DNA of 51,209 nt. It comes from Bhargavaea cecembensis (GTDB lineage Bacteria > Bacillota > Bacilli > Bacillales_A > Planococcaceae). Where the stretch lies: the NCBI RefSeq assembly GCF_000826125.2, contig NZ_LN651372.1:169386-220594 (forward strand), in the 5' to 3' direction. The position numbers were made by a program, and so were the translations under genes. The notes below the pieces were generated by a model that saw only the letters and a list, made by a program, of their open reading frames with translations, was not told the DNA's origin and searched no databases. The number at the start of each line of letters is the position of its first letter. Positions within the stretch are counted from its first letter, which is position 1. Below are positions 15,734-23,525 of the stretch, one piece after another.

Positions 15734-16234
15734 ATGCCTGGACGAAACAAGGAAGAAGGGCTCAACGATCTGACGCTGCTCGGCAACCAAAACGTCAGCT
15801 ACTCATTCGAATACGCGCCGGAAGTGCTCGAGGCGGTCGACAATCTGCATTCGGGCCGCGATTTTTTCGTGAAGTTCAACTGCCCGGAATTCACGAGCCT
15901 GTGCCCGATCACGAACCAGCCGGACTTCGCCACGATGTACATTTCCTACATCCCCGACAAGAAACTCGTCGAAAGCAAGTCGCTGAAGCTGTATCTGTTC
16001 AGCTTCCGCAACCACGGAGACTTCCACGAAGACTGCGTGAACATCATTATGAATGACCTCATCGACCTGCTTGAGCCGCGTTACATCGAGGTTTGGGGCA
16101 AGTTCACCCCGCGCGGCGGCATCTCGATCGACCCGTGGTGCAACTGGGGAAGGCCCGGAACGAAATATGAGGAGATCGCCGACTACCGGCTCATGAACCA
16201 CGACATGAACCCGGAGACGATCGACAACCGGTAA
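15734..16234 (+). CDS. queF: NADPH-dependent 7-cyano-7-deazaguanine reductase QueF
   Basis: A 166-residue cytosolic T-fold enzyme that reduces the nitrile of preQ0 to the amine preQ1 with NADPH, in queuosine biosynthesis. The catalytic Cys57 lies in [13 protein letters not shown] and the proton-donor Asp64 follows it; [21 protein letters not shown] at residues 80-100 is the QueF signature with the substrate-binding Glu and His. The length matches the short Bacillus-type enzyme. It is first in the unit queF-queC-VUT under a preQ1 riboswitch. queD and queE are not in this window. Confidence 0.96.
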   Translation: MPGRNKEEGLNDLTLLGNQNVSYSFEYAPEVLEAVDNLHSGRDFFVKFNCPEFTSLCPITNQPDFATMYISYIPDKKLVESKSLKLYLFSFRNHGDFHEDCVNIIMNDLIDLLEPRYIEVWGKFTPRGGISIDPWCNWGRPGTKYEEIADYRLMNHDMNPETIDNR

Positions 16235-16242
16235 CCGAATAC

Positions 16243-16272
16243 GAGTGGTTCTACCACTTTAAAAAACTAAGG
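16243..16272 (+). promoter_or_regulatory. preQ1-I-like element between queF and queC (possibly degenerate)
   Basis: GTGG-TTCTA-CCAC is followed by TTTAAAAAACTAAGG. The GGTTCTA start and AAAAAACTAA tail match the B. subtilis preQ1-I aptamer, but about six loop bases that normally hold the ligand pocket and the P2 partner are missing. A terminator-like hairpin follows. It may be a decayed or non-standard second aptamer. Confidence 0.4.
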
Positions 16273-16305
16273 AAAGCAGCCCGTTTCCTCGTGCTGTTTT
16301 TCTTT
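16273..16305 (+). terminator. Terminator-like hairpin before queC
   Basis: AAAGCAGC pairs with GCTGTTTT (one G-U) and a T-rich run follows. An alternative GGAAA/TTTCC pairing overlaps it, so it could act as an attenuator between queF and queC. Confidence 0.5.
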
Positions 16306-16324
16306 TTGGAAAGGGAGTCATCAC

Positions 16325-16999
16325 ATGCTCAAAGACGAAAAAGCGCTCGTCGTGTTCAGCGGCGGGCAGGACAGCACGACCTGCCTCCTCTGGGCGAAGG
16401 AGCAATTCGCGGAAGTCGAGGCCGTCACGTTCGACTACGGCCAGCGCCATGCCCTCGAAATCGACTGCGCCAAGGAAATCGCCGAAGAGCTCGGTGTCAA
16501 CCATCACATCCTCGACATGTCGCTCCTCGGCCAGCTCGCGCCGAATGCACTCACGCGAGGCGACATCGAAGTGGCGGACGGTGCGGACGGCGAACTGCCG
16601 TCCACATTCGTCCCAGGACGCAATCTGCTGTTCCTGTCATTCGCCGGCGTCCTCGCCAGCCAGATCGGCGCGAAACACCTCGTCACCGGCGTGTCCGAAA
16701 CCGACTTCAGCGGCTACCCGGACTGCCGCGACGCCTTCATCAAATCGTTCGACGTCACGCTGAACCTCGCGCTGGACGCGCCATTCGCCGTCCATACCCC
16801 GCTCATGTGGCTCGACAAAGCCGGCGTATGGGCGCTCGCCGACGAGCTCGGCGCGCTCGACTTCGTCCGGACGAAAACCCTCACCTGCTACAACGGCGTC
16901 AAGGCCGACGGATGCGGCGAATGCCCCGCCTGCCGGCTGCGCAAACACGGCCTCAAGCAGTACATGAATGAAAAAAGCGAAACGGCCGGCGCCCGCTGA
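16325..16999 (+). CDS. queC: 7-cyano-7-deazaguanine synthase QueC
   Basis: A 224-residue ATP-dependent enzyme that converts 7-carboxy-7-deazaguanine and ammonia to preQ0. The PP-loop SGGQDS is at residues 12-17, [11 protein letters not shown] follows near residue 39, [10 protein letters not shown] lies near the middle and the C-terminal zinc site is formed by the cysteines in [16 protein letters not shown]. Length is normal. AAAGGGAG precedes the ATG. The VUT transporter begins 33 bp after its stop. The order queF then queC, without queD and queE between them, differs from the B. subtilis queCDEF operon. Confidence 0.96.
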   Translation: MLKDEKALVVFSGGQDSTTCLLWAKEQFAEVEAVTFDYGQRHALEIDCAKEIAEELGVNHHILDMSLLGQLAPNALTRGDIEVADGADGELPSTFVPGRNLLFLSFAGVLASQIGAKHLVTGVSETDFSGYPDCRDAFIKSFDVTLNLALDAPFAVHTPLMWLDKAGVWALADELGALDFVRTKTLTCYNGVKADGCGECPACRLRKHGLKQYMNEKSETAGAR

Positions 17000-17032
17000 T
17001 CCGCCAATCCAACCATCAAGGAGTCATCGAAC

Positions 17033-17584
17033 ATGAGAATCTTCCTCTACCTGATATCGATCGTCATCGCCAACGTCATCACCGCCGCCCTCCAGCCGTT
17101 CCAGTTCGGCGTATTCATCGTGCCGATGGGGACGTTCTTCGTCGGCGCGACGTTCATCTTCCGCGACCTCGTCCAAAACCGGTACGGCCGCAAGAAAACT
17201 TACATGGTCATCGTCACGGCACTCGCGCTGTCGGCGGTCGTGTCATTCCTGCTCGGCGACACACTCATGATTGTCGCCGCCTCCGCGCTGTCATTTGCAC
17301 TTGCGGAAACGGCCGACACCGAAGTCTACTCGCGGGTCAAACTGCCGATGGCCTGGCGCGTCTTCTACAGCGGCACCGCCGGCGGCCTCCTCGACTCCAC
17401 CGTCTTCGTCATCATCGGCCTCAGCCCGCTCGGCGCCGGATTCCTCCCGTGGGAAGCCGTCCCCTACGCGATACTCGGGCAGATCATCGTCAAGACGACC
17501 CTCCAGATGGCCGGCGCCCTCATCCTGAGCCGCACCCGCTTCATCCGGAGAGAAGACCCGTACTTCGCAACAACTGCGAACTGA
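17033..17584 (+). CDS. VUT/QPTR family queuosine precursor transporter
   Basis: A 183-residue membrane protein of the VUT (DUF165, YhhQ-like) family, whose members import queuosine precursors such as preQ0 and preQ1. Six helices are predicted. The early segment VPMGTFFVGATFIFRDLVQNRYG with its charged FRD-Q-RYGR loop is the family mark, and VYSRVKLPMAWRVFYSGTAGGLLDS is the later one. AAGGAG precedes the ATG. Placement directly after queF and queC and behind a preQ1 riboswitch strongly supports precursor uptake. Confidence 0.88.
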   Translation: MRIFLYLISIVIANVITAALQPFQFGVFIVPMGTFFVGATFIFRDLVQNRYGRKKTYMVIVTALALSAVVSFLLGDTLMIVAASALSFALAETADTEVYSRVKLPMAWRVFYSGTAGGLLDSTVFVIIGLSPLGAGFLPWEAVPYAILGQIIVKTTLQMAGALILSRTRFIRREDPYFATTAN

Positions 17585-17595
17585 CCGCTTGCCCG

Positions 17596-17625
17596 CCGGC
17601 ATCTCGCAAGTGGATGCCGGTTTGC
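17596..17625 (+). terminator. Terminator of the queuosine unit
   Basis: CCGGCATC pairs with GATGCCGG and is followed by TTTGCTT. The first unit of array C1 starts inside this T-rich tail. Confidence 0.75.
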
Positions 17626-17721
17626 TTAACATTCAGCAACCCTTTCTTAACATTCAGCCACTCTTTCTTAACATTCAGGCGGCCTTTCTTAACATTCAGC
17701 CGCTCTTTCTTAACATTCGGC
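17625..17721. repeat. 21-bp phased array C1 (5 units, core CTTAACATTCAGC)
   Basis: Units start at 17625, 17646, 17667, 17688 and 17709. The core CTTAACATTCAGC is exact in three units and has one change in two. Spacers are pyrimidine-rich and end in CTTT. The array begins in the T-run of the VUT terminator and ends at the edge of a GNAT gene remnant. The wider gap 17585-17960 holds this array, the remnant and a terminator. Confidence 0.9.
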
Positions 17722-17725
17722 CAGC

Positions 17726-17818
17726 CTACTAGACAAACAGCACCCGAACGCCCTCCGCTTCTATGAAAAGCTTGGCTTCACCACAAGTCTGGAAGGCATG
17801 AAGCGCCCTTTTGAATAA
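17726..17818 (+). pseudogene. C-terminal remnant of a GNAT acetyltransferase gene
   Basis: About 30 codons remain open up to a TAA: the sequence NALRFYEKLGFTTSLEGMK is a typical GNAT C-terminus and closely resembles the end of the intact GNAT at 26219-26671 (AMRFYEKLGFTATHEGMK). No start codon, ribosome site or CoA-binding part is present; the upstream part is replaced by array C1. A terminator follows at 17825. Confidence 0.8.
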
Positions 17819-17824
17819 TGAACG

Positions 17825-17860
17825 AAAGAGGAGGGACGCATCTGCGTTCCTCCTCTTTTA
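17825..17860 (+). terminator. Terminator after GNAT remnant
   Basis: AAAGAGGAGG-GACGC pairs with GCGT-TCCTCCTCTTT. It was presumably the terminator of the former GNAT gene. Confidence 0.75.
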
Positions 17861-17960
17861 CTTTACCGCCATTCGACAGAAACATTTACCTTCTCCGAAC
17901 TTAGTGACACGAATCATTATTTAGAATATACTATTTCACTGTAGGAAAGGAGATGCACAT

Positions 17961-19115
17961 ATGCTGACACTCATCAAGAACGGAGACATCCTCTCCCCCG
18001 AACCGCTCGGCAGAAGGTCGATTTTATTTGCCGGCAATGAAGTCCTCCACATCGGTGAAATCGACGAGGCGGCACTCGCTTCCGCAGGCGTCGAGATCGA
18101 CGTCATCGATGCTAACGGCGCCTGGGTCATCCCTGGGCTCCTCGATCCGCACGTCCATTTCACCGGAGGCGGCGGGGAAGGCGGATTCGCCACGCGCACG
18201 CCGGAGATCCAGATCAGCGACTTCATCAGCGGCGGGATCACGACCGCTGTCGGGCTGCTCGGCACGGACGGCACAACACGACACATGACCTCCCTCCTCG
18301 CGAAGGCCCGGGGGCTTGAAGAGGAAGGAATGACCACTTACATCTATACCGGCAATTACGACGTCGATACGCCGACGATCACCGACAACGCCAAAGACGA
18401 TATCATCCTGATCGACAAGATCGTCGGCATCGCAGAAATCGCCATCTCCGACTCCCGCTCGGGCCAGCCGACCGTCGAGGAACTGTCGAAGCTCGCCGCA
18501 CAGGCCCGTGTCGGCGGCCTCCTCAGCGGCAAGGCGGGCGTCGTTCATTTCCATACCGGACCGGGCAAGGGTTATCTGTCGCAGCTGCATGAACTGCTCG
18601 ACCGGTACGAACTCCCGCCGACGACGCTGTACGCCACCCATATCAGCCGCAGCAAAGAACTGTTTGACGACGCCATCCGCCTCGCCGCCCGCGGCTCGTT
18701 CGTCGACATCACGGCGGCGGACGACACCGGCGAATGGATCCGCTATTACAAGGAAAGCGGCGGCGACCTAAACCAGCTCACCCTCTCCTCCGACGGCAAC
18801 GGCAGCCTGCCGGTGTTCAATGAGGCCGGCGAGATGATCGGCCTCGGCGTAGCCAGCGCCCGCACCTTGTTCGAACAGTTCATCTCCGCGGTGAATGACC
18901 ACGGCATGACACTCGATGAGACCTTGCCGCTCGTTACATCCAATACGGCCCGCGCACTGAAGCTCGGGCGCAAAGGCCGCATCGCGACCGATGCAGACGC
19001 AGACTTCGCCATCCTCGACAAAGACACACTCGAGCTCCGGGACGTGTTCGCAAAAGGACGCCGCATGATGAAAGACGGAGAAATCCAGGTGTTCGGCACA
19101 TTCGAGAAACGGTAA
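17961..19115 (+). CDS. iadA: Isoaspartyl (beta-aspartyl) dipeptidase
   Basis: A 384-residue binuclear-zinc amidohydrolase that cuts beta-aspartyl dipeptides arising from damaged proteins. Metal and substrate marks: GLLDPHVHFTGGGGEGGF near residues 56-73, the GTDGTTRHM loop near 98-106, IYTGNYDVDTPT, VVHFHTGPGKGYL near 194, TLYATHISR near 218, and the late Asp in TLSSDGNGSLPVF. These match IadA closely, and the length is normal. AAAGGAG precedes the ATG. nhaC follows 36 bp downstream on the same strand and likely shares the transcript. Confidence 0.94.
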   Translation: MLTLIKNGDILSPEPLGRRSILFAGNEVLHIGEIDEAALASAGVEIDVIDANGAWVIPGLLDPHVHFTGGGGEGGFATRTPEIQISDFISGGITTAVGLLGTDGTTRHMTSLLAKARGLEEEGMTTYIYTGNYDVDTPTITDNAKDDIILIDKIVGIAEIAISDSRSGQPTVEELSKLAAQARVGGLLSGKAGVVHFHTGPGKGYLSQLHELLDRYELPPTTLYATHISRSKELFDDAIRLAARGSFVDITAADDTGEWIRYYKESGGDLNQLTLSSDGNGSLPVFNEAGEMIGLGVASARTLFEQFISAVNDHGMTLDETLPLVTSNTARALKLGRKGRIATDADADFAILDKDTLELRDVFAKGRRMMKDGEIQVFGTFEKR

Positions 19116-19151
19116 CCCCCTTCACCCAGTCAGTCATCAAGGAGGCTTCCT

Positions 19152-20633
19152 ATGAAATCAATCCGCAAACCGAACTTCTTTGAAGCATTCTCGCCCATCG
19201 TCGTCATGCTGCTCCTGCTCGCCATCGGGTACGGCGTGTTCAAGTTCCCGCCGGAGCCGCTCCTTATCCTCGCTTCCCTTTACGCCGGGCTCATCGCCAT
19301 GCGCCTCGGCCTCAAGTGGGATGACATGATGGACGGCATCCAGGACAAGATCCGCCAGGCGATGCCGTCGATCCTCATCCTGATCTCAATCGGCATCCTG
19401 ATCGGCACGTGGATGATCTCGGGCACGATCCCGATGCTCATCTTTTACGGACTGAACCTGATCAATCCGGATTTCCTCATCGTGATCGCCTTCATCGTGT
19501 CCGCGCTCATCTCGATTGTCACCGGGACGTCGTGGGGATCGGTCGGGACTGTCGGCGTCGCGCTCATGGGCATCGCGACCGGACTGGATGCAAACCTCGC
19601 CGCCACGGCCGGCGCCATCGTTTCGGGCGCTTATTTCGGAGACAAGCTGTCGCCTTTGTCCGACACGACGAACCTTGCGCCGATCGCAGCCGGCAGCGAG
19701 CTGTATGATCACATCAAGCACATGCTCTGGACGACCATCCCGGCCGCCCTCATCGCGCTCGTCGCCTACTTCATTGCCGGGCTGCAGCTTTCCCCCGGCA
19801 ACGTGGGTACCCCGGAGACGATGACCCAGATGCTCGCCACGCTCAAGGAAATGTTCAAGTTCAGCACGCTCCTGCTCCTGCCGCCGGCGATCGTGCTGTT
19901 CGGCTCGATCCGCAAGCACCCGACCCTTCCGGTCATCATCTTCTCTTCGATCGTCGCTGCCCTGCTCGGCTGGCTTTATCAGGGCTTCAGTTCGACGAAC
20001 ATTTTCACCTCGACCGTATCGGGCTTCACTGTCGATATGGTCGAAAAGAAAGGATTCAATCCGGAAAGCGTCATCTTCGAAGTGACCCGCCTCGTCAACC
20101 AGGGCGGCATGCAGTCGATGACCGGCGTCGTCCTCATCGCATTCGCCGCGTTCATCTTCGCCGGCATCATGACGAAATCCGGCTCGCTTGAAGTCATCAT
20201 CGAAGCACTCATGAAAATCGTCAAGCGCACCGGCGACCTGATCCTGTCGACCGTCCTCTCGTGCATCACGATGGCGCTCGTCACCGGCAACTCGTACCTG
20301 TCGATCATCGTCCCGGGCGAGATCTACAAAGATACATACAAGGCGAAAGGCCTCGCCGCGAAGAATCTGTCCCGGACGCTCGAGGACTCCGGCACCGTCG
20401 TCGTGCCGCTCGTCCCATGGTCATCCGCAGGCGTCTTCATGGCCGGCACGCTCGGTGTCTCGGTGTTCGAATACGCACCGTGGGCCATCCTCTGCTACAC
20501 CGGCTTCATCTTCGCAATCATCCTCGGGTATACGGGGATCGGGATCGCAAAGATCGATGACGGAGAAATGTCTCCGCCTCCAAGCGGCGGCAAAGCCGTT
20601 GACCGCTCTCCCGTGTCCGCGGTGAACGAGTAA
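19152..20633 (+). CDS. nhaC: Na+/H+ antiporter NhaC family
   Basis: A 493-residue polytopic membrane protein of the NhaC family. About eleven helices are predicted. Family marks are the SIVTGTSWGSVGTVGVALMG segment near residues 118-137, AYFGDKLSPLSDTTNLAPIAAG near 159-180 with its charged DKLSPLSDT, and VVPLVPWSSAGVFMAGTLGV near 417-436. Members exchange sodium for protons or malate for lactate with sodium. AAGGAGG precedes the ATG. It follows iadA and ends in a strong terminator; pairing with a peptidase suggests, but does not show, a metabolite substrate. Confidence 0.92.
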   Translation: MKSIRKPNFFEAFSPIVVMLLLLAIGYGVFKFPPEPLLILASLYAGLIAMRLGLKWDDMMDGIQDKIRQAMPSILILISIGILIGTWMISGTIPMLIFYGLNLINPDFLIVIAFIVSALISIVTGTSWGSVGTVGVALMGIATGLDANLAATAGAIVSGAYFGDKLSPLSDTTNLAPIAAGSELYDHIKHMLWTTIPAALIALVAYFIAGLQLSPGNVGTPETMTQMLATLKEMFKFSTLLLLPPAIVLFGSIRKHPTLPVIIFSSIVAALLGWLYQGFSSTNIFTSTVSGFTVDMVEKKGFNPESVIFEVTRLVNQGGMQSMTGVVLIAFAAFIFAGIMTKSGSLEVIIEALMKIVKRTGDLILSTVLSCITMALVTGNSYLSIIVPGEIYKDTYKAKGLAAKNLSRTLEDSGTVVVPLVPWSSAGVFMAGTLGVSVFEYAPWAILCYTGFIFAIILGYTGIGIAKIDDGEMSPPPSGGKAVDRSPVSAVNE

Positions 20634-20646
20634 CCCAGTAAAAAGA

Positions 20647-20694
20647 AGAGACGAGAATGCACCCGGTAACCAGGCTGCATTCTCGTCTCTTTTA
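20647..20694 (+). terminator. Terminator of iadA-nhaC
   Basis: A 15-bp stem, AGAGACGAGAATGCA with TGCATTCTCGTCTCT, is followed by TTTT. Confidence 0.9.
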
Positions 20695-20721
20695 GCTTGG
20701 GCAAAGTTCAGGTCATAGCGA

Positions 20722-20821
20722 AGCGTTGCTTTTATCGGAGCGAGCGTTATCTTTATCCGGCGAAGCGTTGCTTTTATCGGTGCGAGCGTTATCTTTATCC
20801 GGCGAAGCGTTGCTTTTATCG
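20722..20821. repeat. 21-bp phased array B2 (5 units, reverse orientation)
   Basis: Units start at 20722, 20743, 20764, 20785 and 20806. On the plus strand they read AGCGTTGCTTTTATC and AGCGTTATCTTTATC alternately, with the GCAAC-type at units 1, 3 and 5. It is the reverse complement orientation of arrays B1 and B3. It lies in the convergent gap between nhaC and the flavin reductase, just after the nhaC terminator. Confidence 0.93.
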
Positions 20822-20832
20822 CTGTAGGAAGG

Positions 20833-21555
20833 TCATCTCATCACCGTCGCGTCCACCGGCAGGAATTCCGCAAGCTGTCCCTCCCGCTTGTCGAGCATAA
20901 TCTGTTCCGGCCGGACGCCCACTCTGCGCAGAACATCAATGTTCTGCCTGAGGAACTCGTCACTGCCGACCACGTAGAACAGGCCTTCCCCGTCCGCCGC
21001 AAGGTTCTTCAGCTCTTCGTAGTATTTGTTCCGGTTCACGACAAATCGGGACGTGAACTTCTGCTCAGGCGCCGCTCCGAACACGTCCGGGAACAGGAAC
21101 TTTTTCGATGAGTCGATGTTCAGCGAGTGGATTTGATTGACCCCGTCGGCACGCTCGAAAAAGTCCAGCACGAGCGGACGGAAAGTGGCCAGGCCGACGC
21201 CCGACGACAACAGGTAGACATTTTTGTCTTCCCGCTTGAGCGGAACGTTTGAATGGGTCTTGAAGATTGCGACTTCATCTCCGACTTTCATCTCTCGCAA
21301 AATCCCCTTGAACTCCGAGCACTGCTCCCGGATGCGGGTGGTGATTCCGATTACCCCTTCATGAGGCAAGGTCGAAATGGACATGTGGCGGATCAGGCTG
21401 CGGTTCGGCTTGTCCCCGGCGTTGAACCCCTTGAGCGCCATGTGGGTGTGAGACCCCTCTTCCCACTCAAAGCCATCCGGGCAGTCGAGCATGTATGTCT
21501 TGACCTCAGGCGTTTCGTCGATTATCCGGTTGATCTTCGTCCAGTATATTTTCAT
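20833..21555 (-). CDS. Ferredoxin-NADP-reductase-like FAD/NAD oxidoreductase
   Basis: A 240-residue FNR-superfamily enzyme. The N-terminal FAD domain carries RHMSIST at about residues 61-67 (the RxYS-type flavin motif with Met in place of Tyr) and VGDEVAIFKTHSNVPLK; the NAD domain begins at VYLLSSGVGLATFRPLVLDF near 114 and ends with FYVVGSDEFLRQNIDVLRRVGV. There is no [2Fe-2S] domain, so an electron partner is needed. The ATG at 21555 is chosen over the GTG at 21570. A Fur-box-like site lies 50 bp upstream, so a role in iron reduction or iron-limited electron transfer is plausible. Confidence 0.82.
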   Translation of the reverse strand: MKIYWTKINRIIDETPEVKTYMLDCPDGFEWEEGSHTHMALKGFNAGDKPNRSLIRHMSISTLPHEGVIGITTRIREQCSEFKGILREMKVGDEVAIFKTHSNVPLKREDKNVYLLSSGVGLATFRPLVLDFFERADGVNQIHSLNIDSSKKFLFPDVFGAAPEQKFTSRFVVNRNKYYEELKNLAADGEGLFYVVGSDEFLRQNIDVLRRVGVRPEQIMLDKREGQLAEFLPVDATVMR

Positions 21556-21592
21556 TTGGCAGTCCCCCACTTCAAAATTCCCGTCTCGCTCA

Positions 21593-21621
21593 ACCTTACA
21601 CTAACTGATAACCATTCTCAA
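21593..21621 (-). promoter_or_regulatory. Promoter with overlapping Fur-box-like operator
   Basis: TGATAACCATTCTCA at 21606-21620 matches the 7-1-7 Fur consensus TGATAATNATTATCA at 12 of 14 positions. On the minus strand it overlaps TTGAGA (-35) and lies 17 bp before TAAGGT (-10) for the flavin reductase gene. Iron-dependent repression is inferred from this. Confidence 0.6.
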
Positions 21622-21775
21622 TAAATATCCCCAATCATGCTTTCCGGCAGGACCACACACGTATGAATTGACCCAATGTCCAAGGAGTAAATCAAGTAGT
21701 AAAATGGATATACGACGAAAGTTCCGCTATCATAAACGTCACCAAGACATTTAAAGAAAGAAAGGGAAACTCATT

Positions 21776-23014
21776 TTGGCAAAGCTTTGGAAAAGATATA
21801 AAGAGGCTTCGTTCATCCTGAAGGTTTCGGTCATGTTCGTGGCCGGCATCATCCTCGGGCTCCTCATCGGCGACCAGGCCATCGTCCTGAAACCCGTCGG
21901 CACGCTGCTCATCCACCTGCTCAGCTTCGTCGCGATACCGATCGTGTTCTTGACCGTCATCTTGGCGGTCAATCAGATGAACATCGCCACGCTCGGCAAA
22001 TTGGGTGCGAAGCTCATCTTCTACTACACGGCGACAACGGCCGCTGCCGTCCTGATCGGCATCAGTCTGGCACTCTGGATCAGTCCGGGCAAGGGGCTGA
22101 CCCTCCCCCATGCGCCGGTCGACCCGCCGCAGACCCCGCATATTTCCGACATCCTGCTGCAGGTCGTGCCGGAAAACCTGTTCTCGGCATTCGCGTCGGG
22201 CGATCTGCTCGCCATCATGTTCACAGCCATCGTGATGGGCGCCGCGCTGTCCGCGATGAACTTCTCCAAGGATTCTCAGCTCGCGGAACAGGGCCAGCTG
22301 CTCGGCGGAGTGGTTGCCGCCCTGAACAAATTGTTTTATAAGATCCTGGACGGCGTGCTGCTCGTTGCTCCGATCGGCATCGGGGCAATCAGCGCCGTCA
22401 CTTTCGGCACCCAGGGACTGGGCACCCTGCTCTCACTGTCCAAGTTCCTCGCCGTGTTTTATCTCGGCATCCTGATCCACTGGACAGTCGTCTATACGTT
22501 CTTCCTCCGGTTTGCCGGATTCCACGTCATCCCGTTCCTGAAGGATACGAAGGAAGCCTACGGCACGGCGTTCTTTACATCGAGCAGCCTGGCGTCGCTT
22601 CCTGTCGCGATCAAATCCGCCCAGAAAGCGGGCATCTCCGAGCGGGTCGCCAATTTCTCGCTGCCGCTCGGAGCCGTGTTCAACTCGGACGGCGGCGCGC
22701 TCCGCATGGGGGCGTCGATTGTGTTTGCGGCCAACATCATGGACCTGAACCTGTCGTTTTCCGACCTGTTCCTCATCGTCCTGATCGGCACGGTCATCTC
22801 CGTCGGGACCGCCGGGGTGCCGGCAGCCGGACTGATCACCTTGTCGGTCGTACTCGGCGTGTTCGGCCTCCCGCTTGAGATCGTGGCACTCATCGCCGGC
22901 ATTGACGCCCTCATCGGGATGGGCGGCACCGCCTCGAACGTCATGGGCGACATCGTCGGCGCCGCGTTCATCGACGGCCGGAAGCACCGCAAGTCACCGG
23001 CCTTTCCTGAATGA
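21776..23014 (+). CDS. DAACS (SLC1-type) dicarboxylate/amino-acid:cation symporter
   Basis: A 412-residue membrane symporter of the DAACS family, which takes up glutamate, aspartate or C4-dicarboxylates with sodium or protons. The re-entrant loop HP1 reads FFTSSSLASLPVAIKSAQKAG near residues 262-282, transmembrane helix 7 has VFNSDGGALRMG near 301-312, HP2 is GTAGVPAAGLITLSVVLGVFG near 342-362, and helix 8 is GIDALIGMGGTASNVMGD near 376-393. The usual Arg of helix 8 is replaced by Gly-Gly, so the substrate may not be an acidic amino acid. The TTG start follows GAAAGGG. Confidence 0.9.
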   Translation: MAKLWKRYKEASFILKVSVMFVAGIILGLLIGDQAIVLKPVGTLLIHLLSFVAIPIVFLTVILAVNQMNIATLGKLGAKLIFYYTATTAAAVLIGISLALWISPGKGLTLPHAPVDPPQTPHISDILLQVVPENLFSAFASGDLLAIMFTAIVMGAALSAMNFSKDSQLAEQGQLLGGVVAALNKLFYKILDGVLLVAPIGIGAISAVTFGTQGLGTLLSLSKFLAVFYLGILIHWTVVYTFFLRFAGFHVIPFLKDTKEAYGTAFFTSSSLASLPVAIKSAQKAGISERVANFSLPLGAVFNSDGGALRMGASIVFAANIMDLNLSFSDLFLIVLIGTVISVGTAGVPAAGLITLSVVLGVFGLPLEIVALIAGIDALIGMGGTASNVMGDIVGAAFIDGRKHRKSPAFPE

Positions 23015-23055
23015 AAAACGAATCAGCCCCCAAGCGGGAGCTGATTCGTTTTTTT
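23014..23055. terminator. Bidirectional terminator
   Basis: AAAAACGAATCAGC pairs with GCTGATTCGTTTTTT between the convergent symporter and DUF1801 genes. Confidence 0.88.
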
Positions 23056-23473
23056 ATTGTTCCGGGTACTGTTCCTTCATGAACGCAACGGTATGGCTGA
23101 CCAGCTTTTTCAACACATCCAAGTCCACGTCATCCAACTTGTTGACGTACACACACGCTTTCCCTTTCGTGTGTTTTCCGAAGTCCTTCAACAACTCGTC
23201 GGTCTTCGGATCCCCGGCCAGGTACAGGCTGATCTTCGCTTTCCGGGGTGAAAAGCCGACGAGCGGCGCATCTCCTTCATGACCGGATTTGTACTTGTAA
23301 TGATACCGGCCGAACCCGATGATGCTCGGCCCCCACATCTTCGCCGGGTATCCCGTCTCCTCCGTGAACAGATCCAGCAGCCGGCAGGCATCCTCTCGTT
23401 TCCTCGGGTTCTCCACTTCTTCGATAAACTCCATGACATCGCGGTCCGTCTCTTTCGTCTTCAGCTCGTACAT
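23054..23473 (-). CDS. DUF1801 domain protein
   Basis: A 139-residue cytosolic protein of the DUF1801 (YdhG/YjhG-like) family of unknown function. The pattern DVMEFIEEVENPRKREDACRL, then GYPAKMWGPSIIGFGRYHYKY, VGFSPRKAKISLYLA and a C-terminal FGKHTKGKACVYVNKLDDVD is characteristic. It is transcribed convergently with the symporter and shares its terminator. The fold resembles a frataxin-like sandwich according to what is known of the family; no catalytic residues are evident. Confidence 0.88.
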   Translation of the reverse strand: MYELKTKETDRDVMEFIEEVENPRKREDACRLLDLFTEETGYPAKMWGPSIIGFGRYHYKYKSGHEGDAPLVGFSPRKAKISLYLAGDPKTDELLKDFGKHTKGKACVYVNKLDDVDLDVLKKLVSHTVAFMKEQYPEQ

Positions 23474-23525
23474 CTTCCCGCCTCCCTCTCCGTTTATGAC
23501 TCTTCATTCCGGCGCATCCTGTTTC

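Noticed and set aside
17449-17766. ORF with F-L-T-F-S repeats overlapping the VUT gene end
   Set aside because: Out of frame with the VUT gene and made mainly of array C1.
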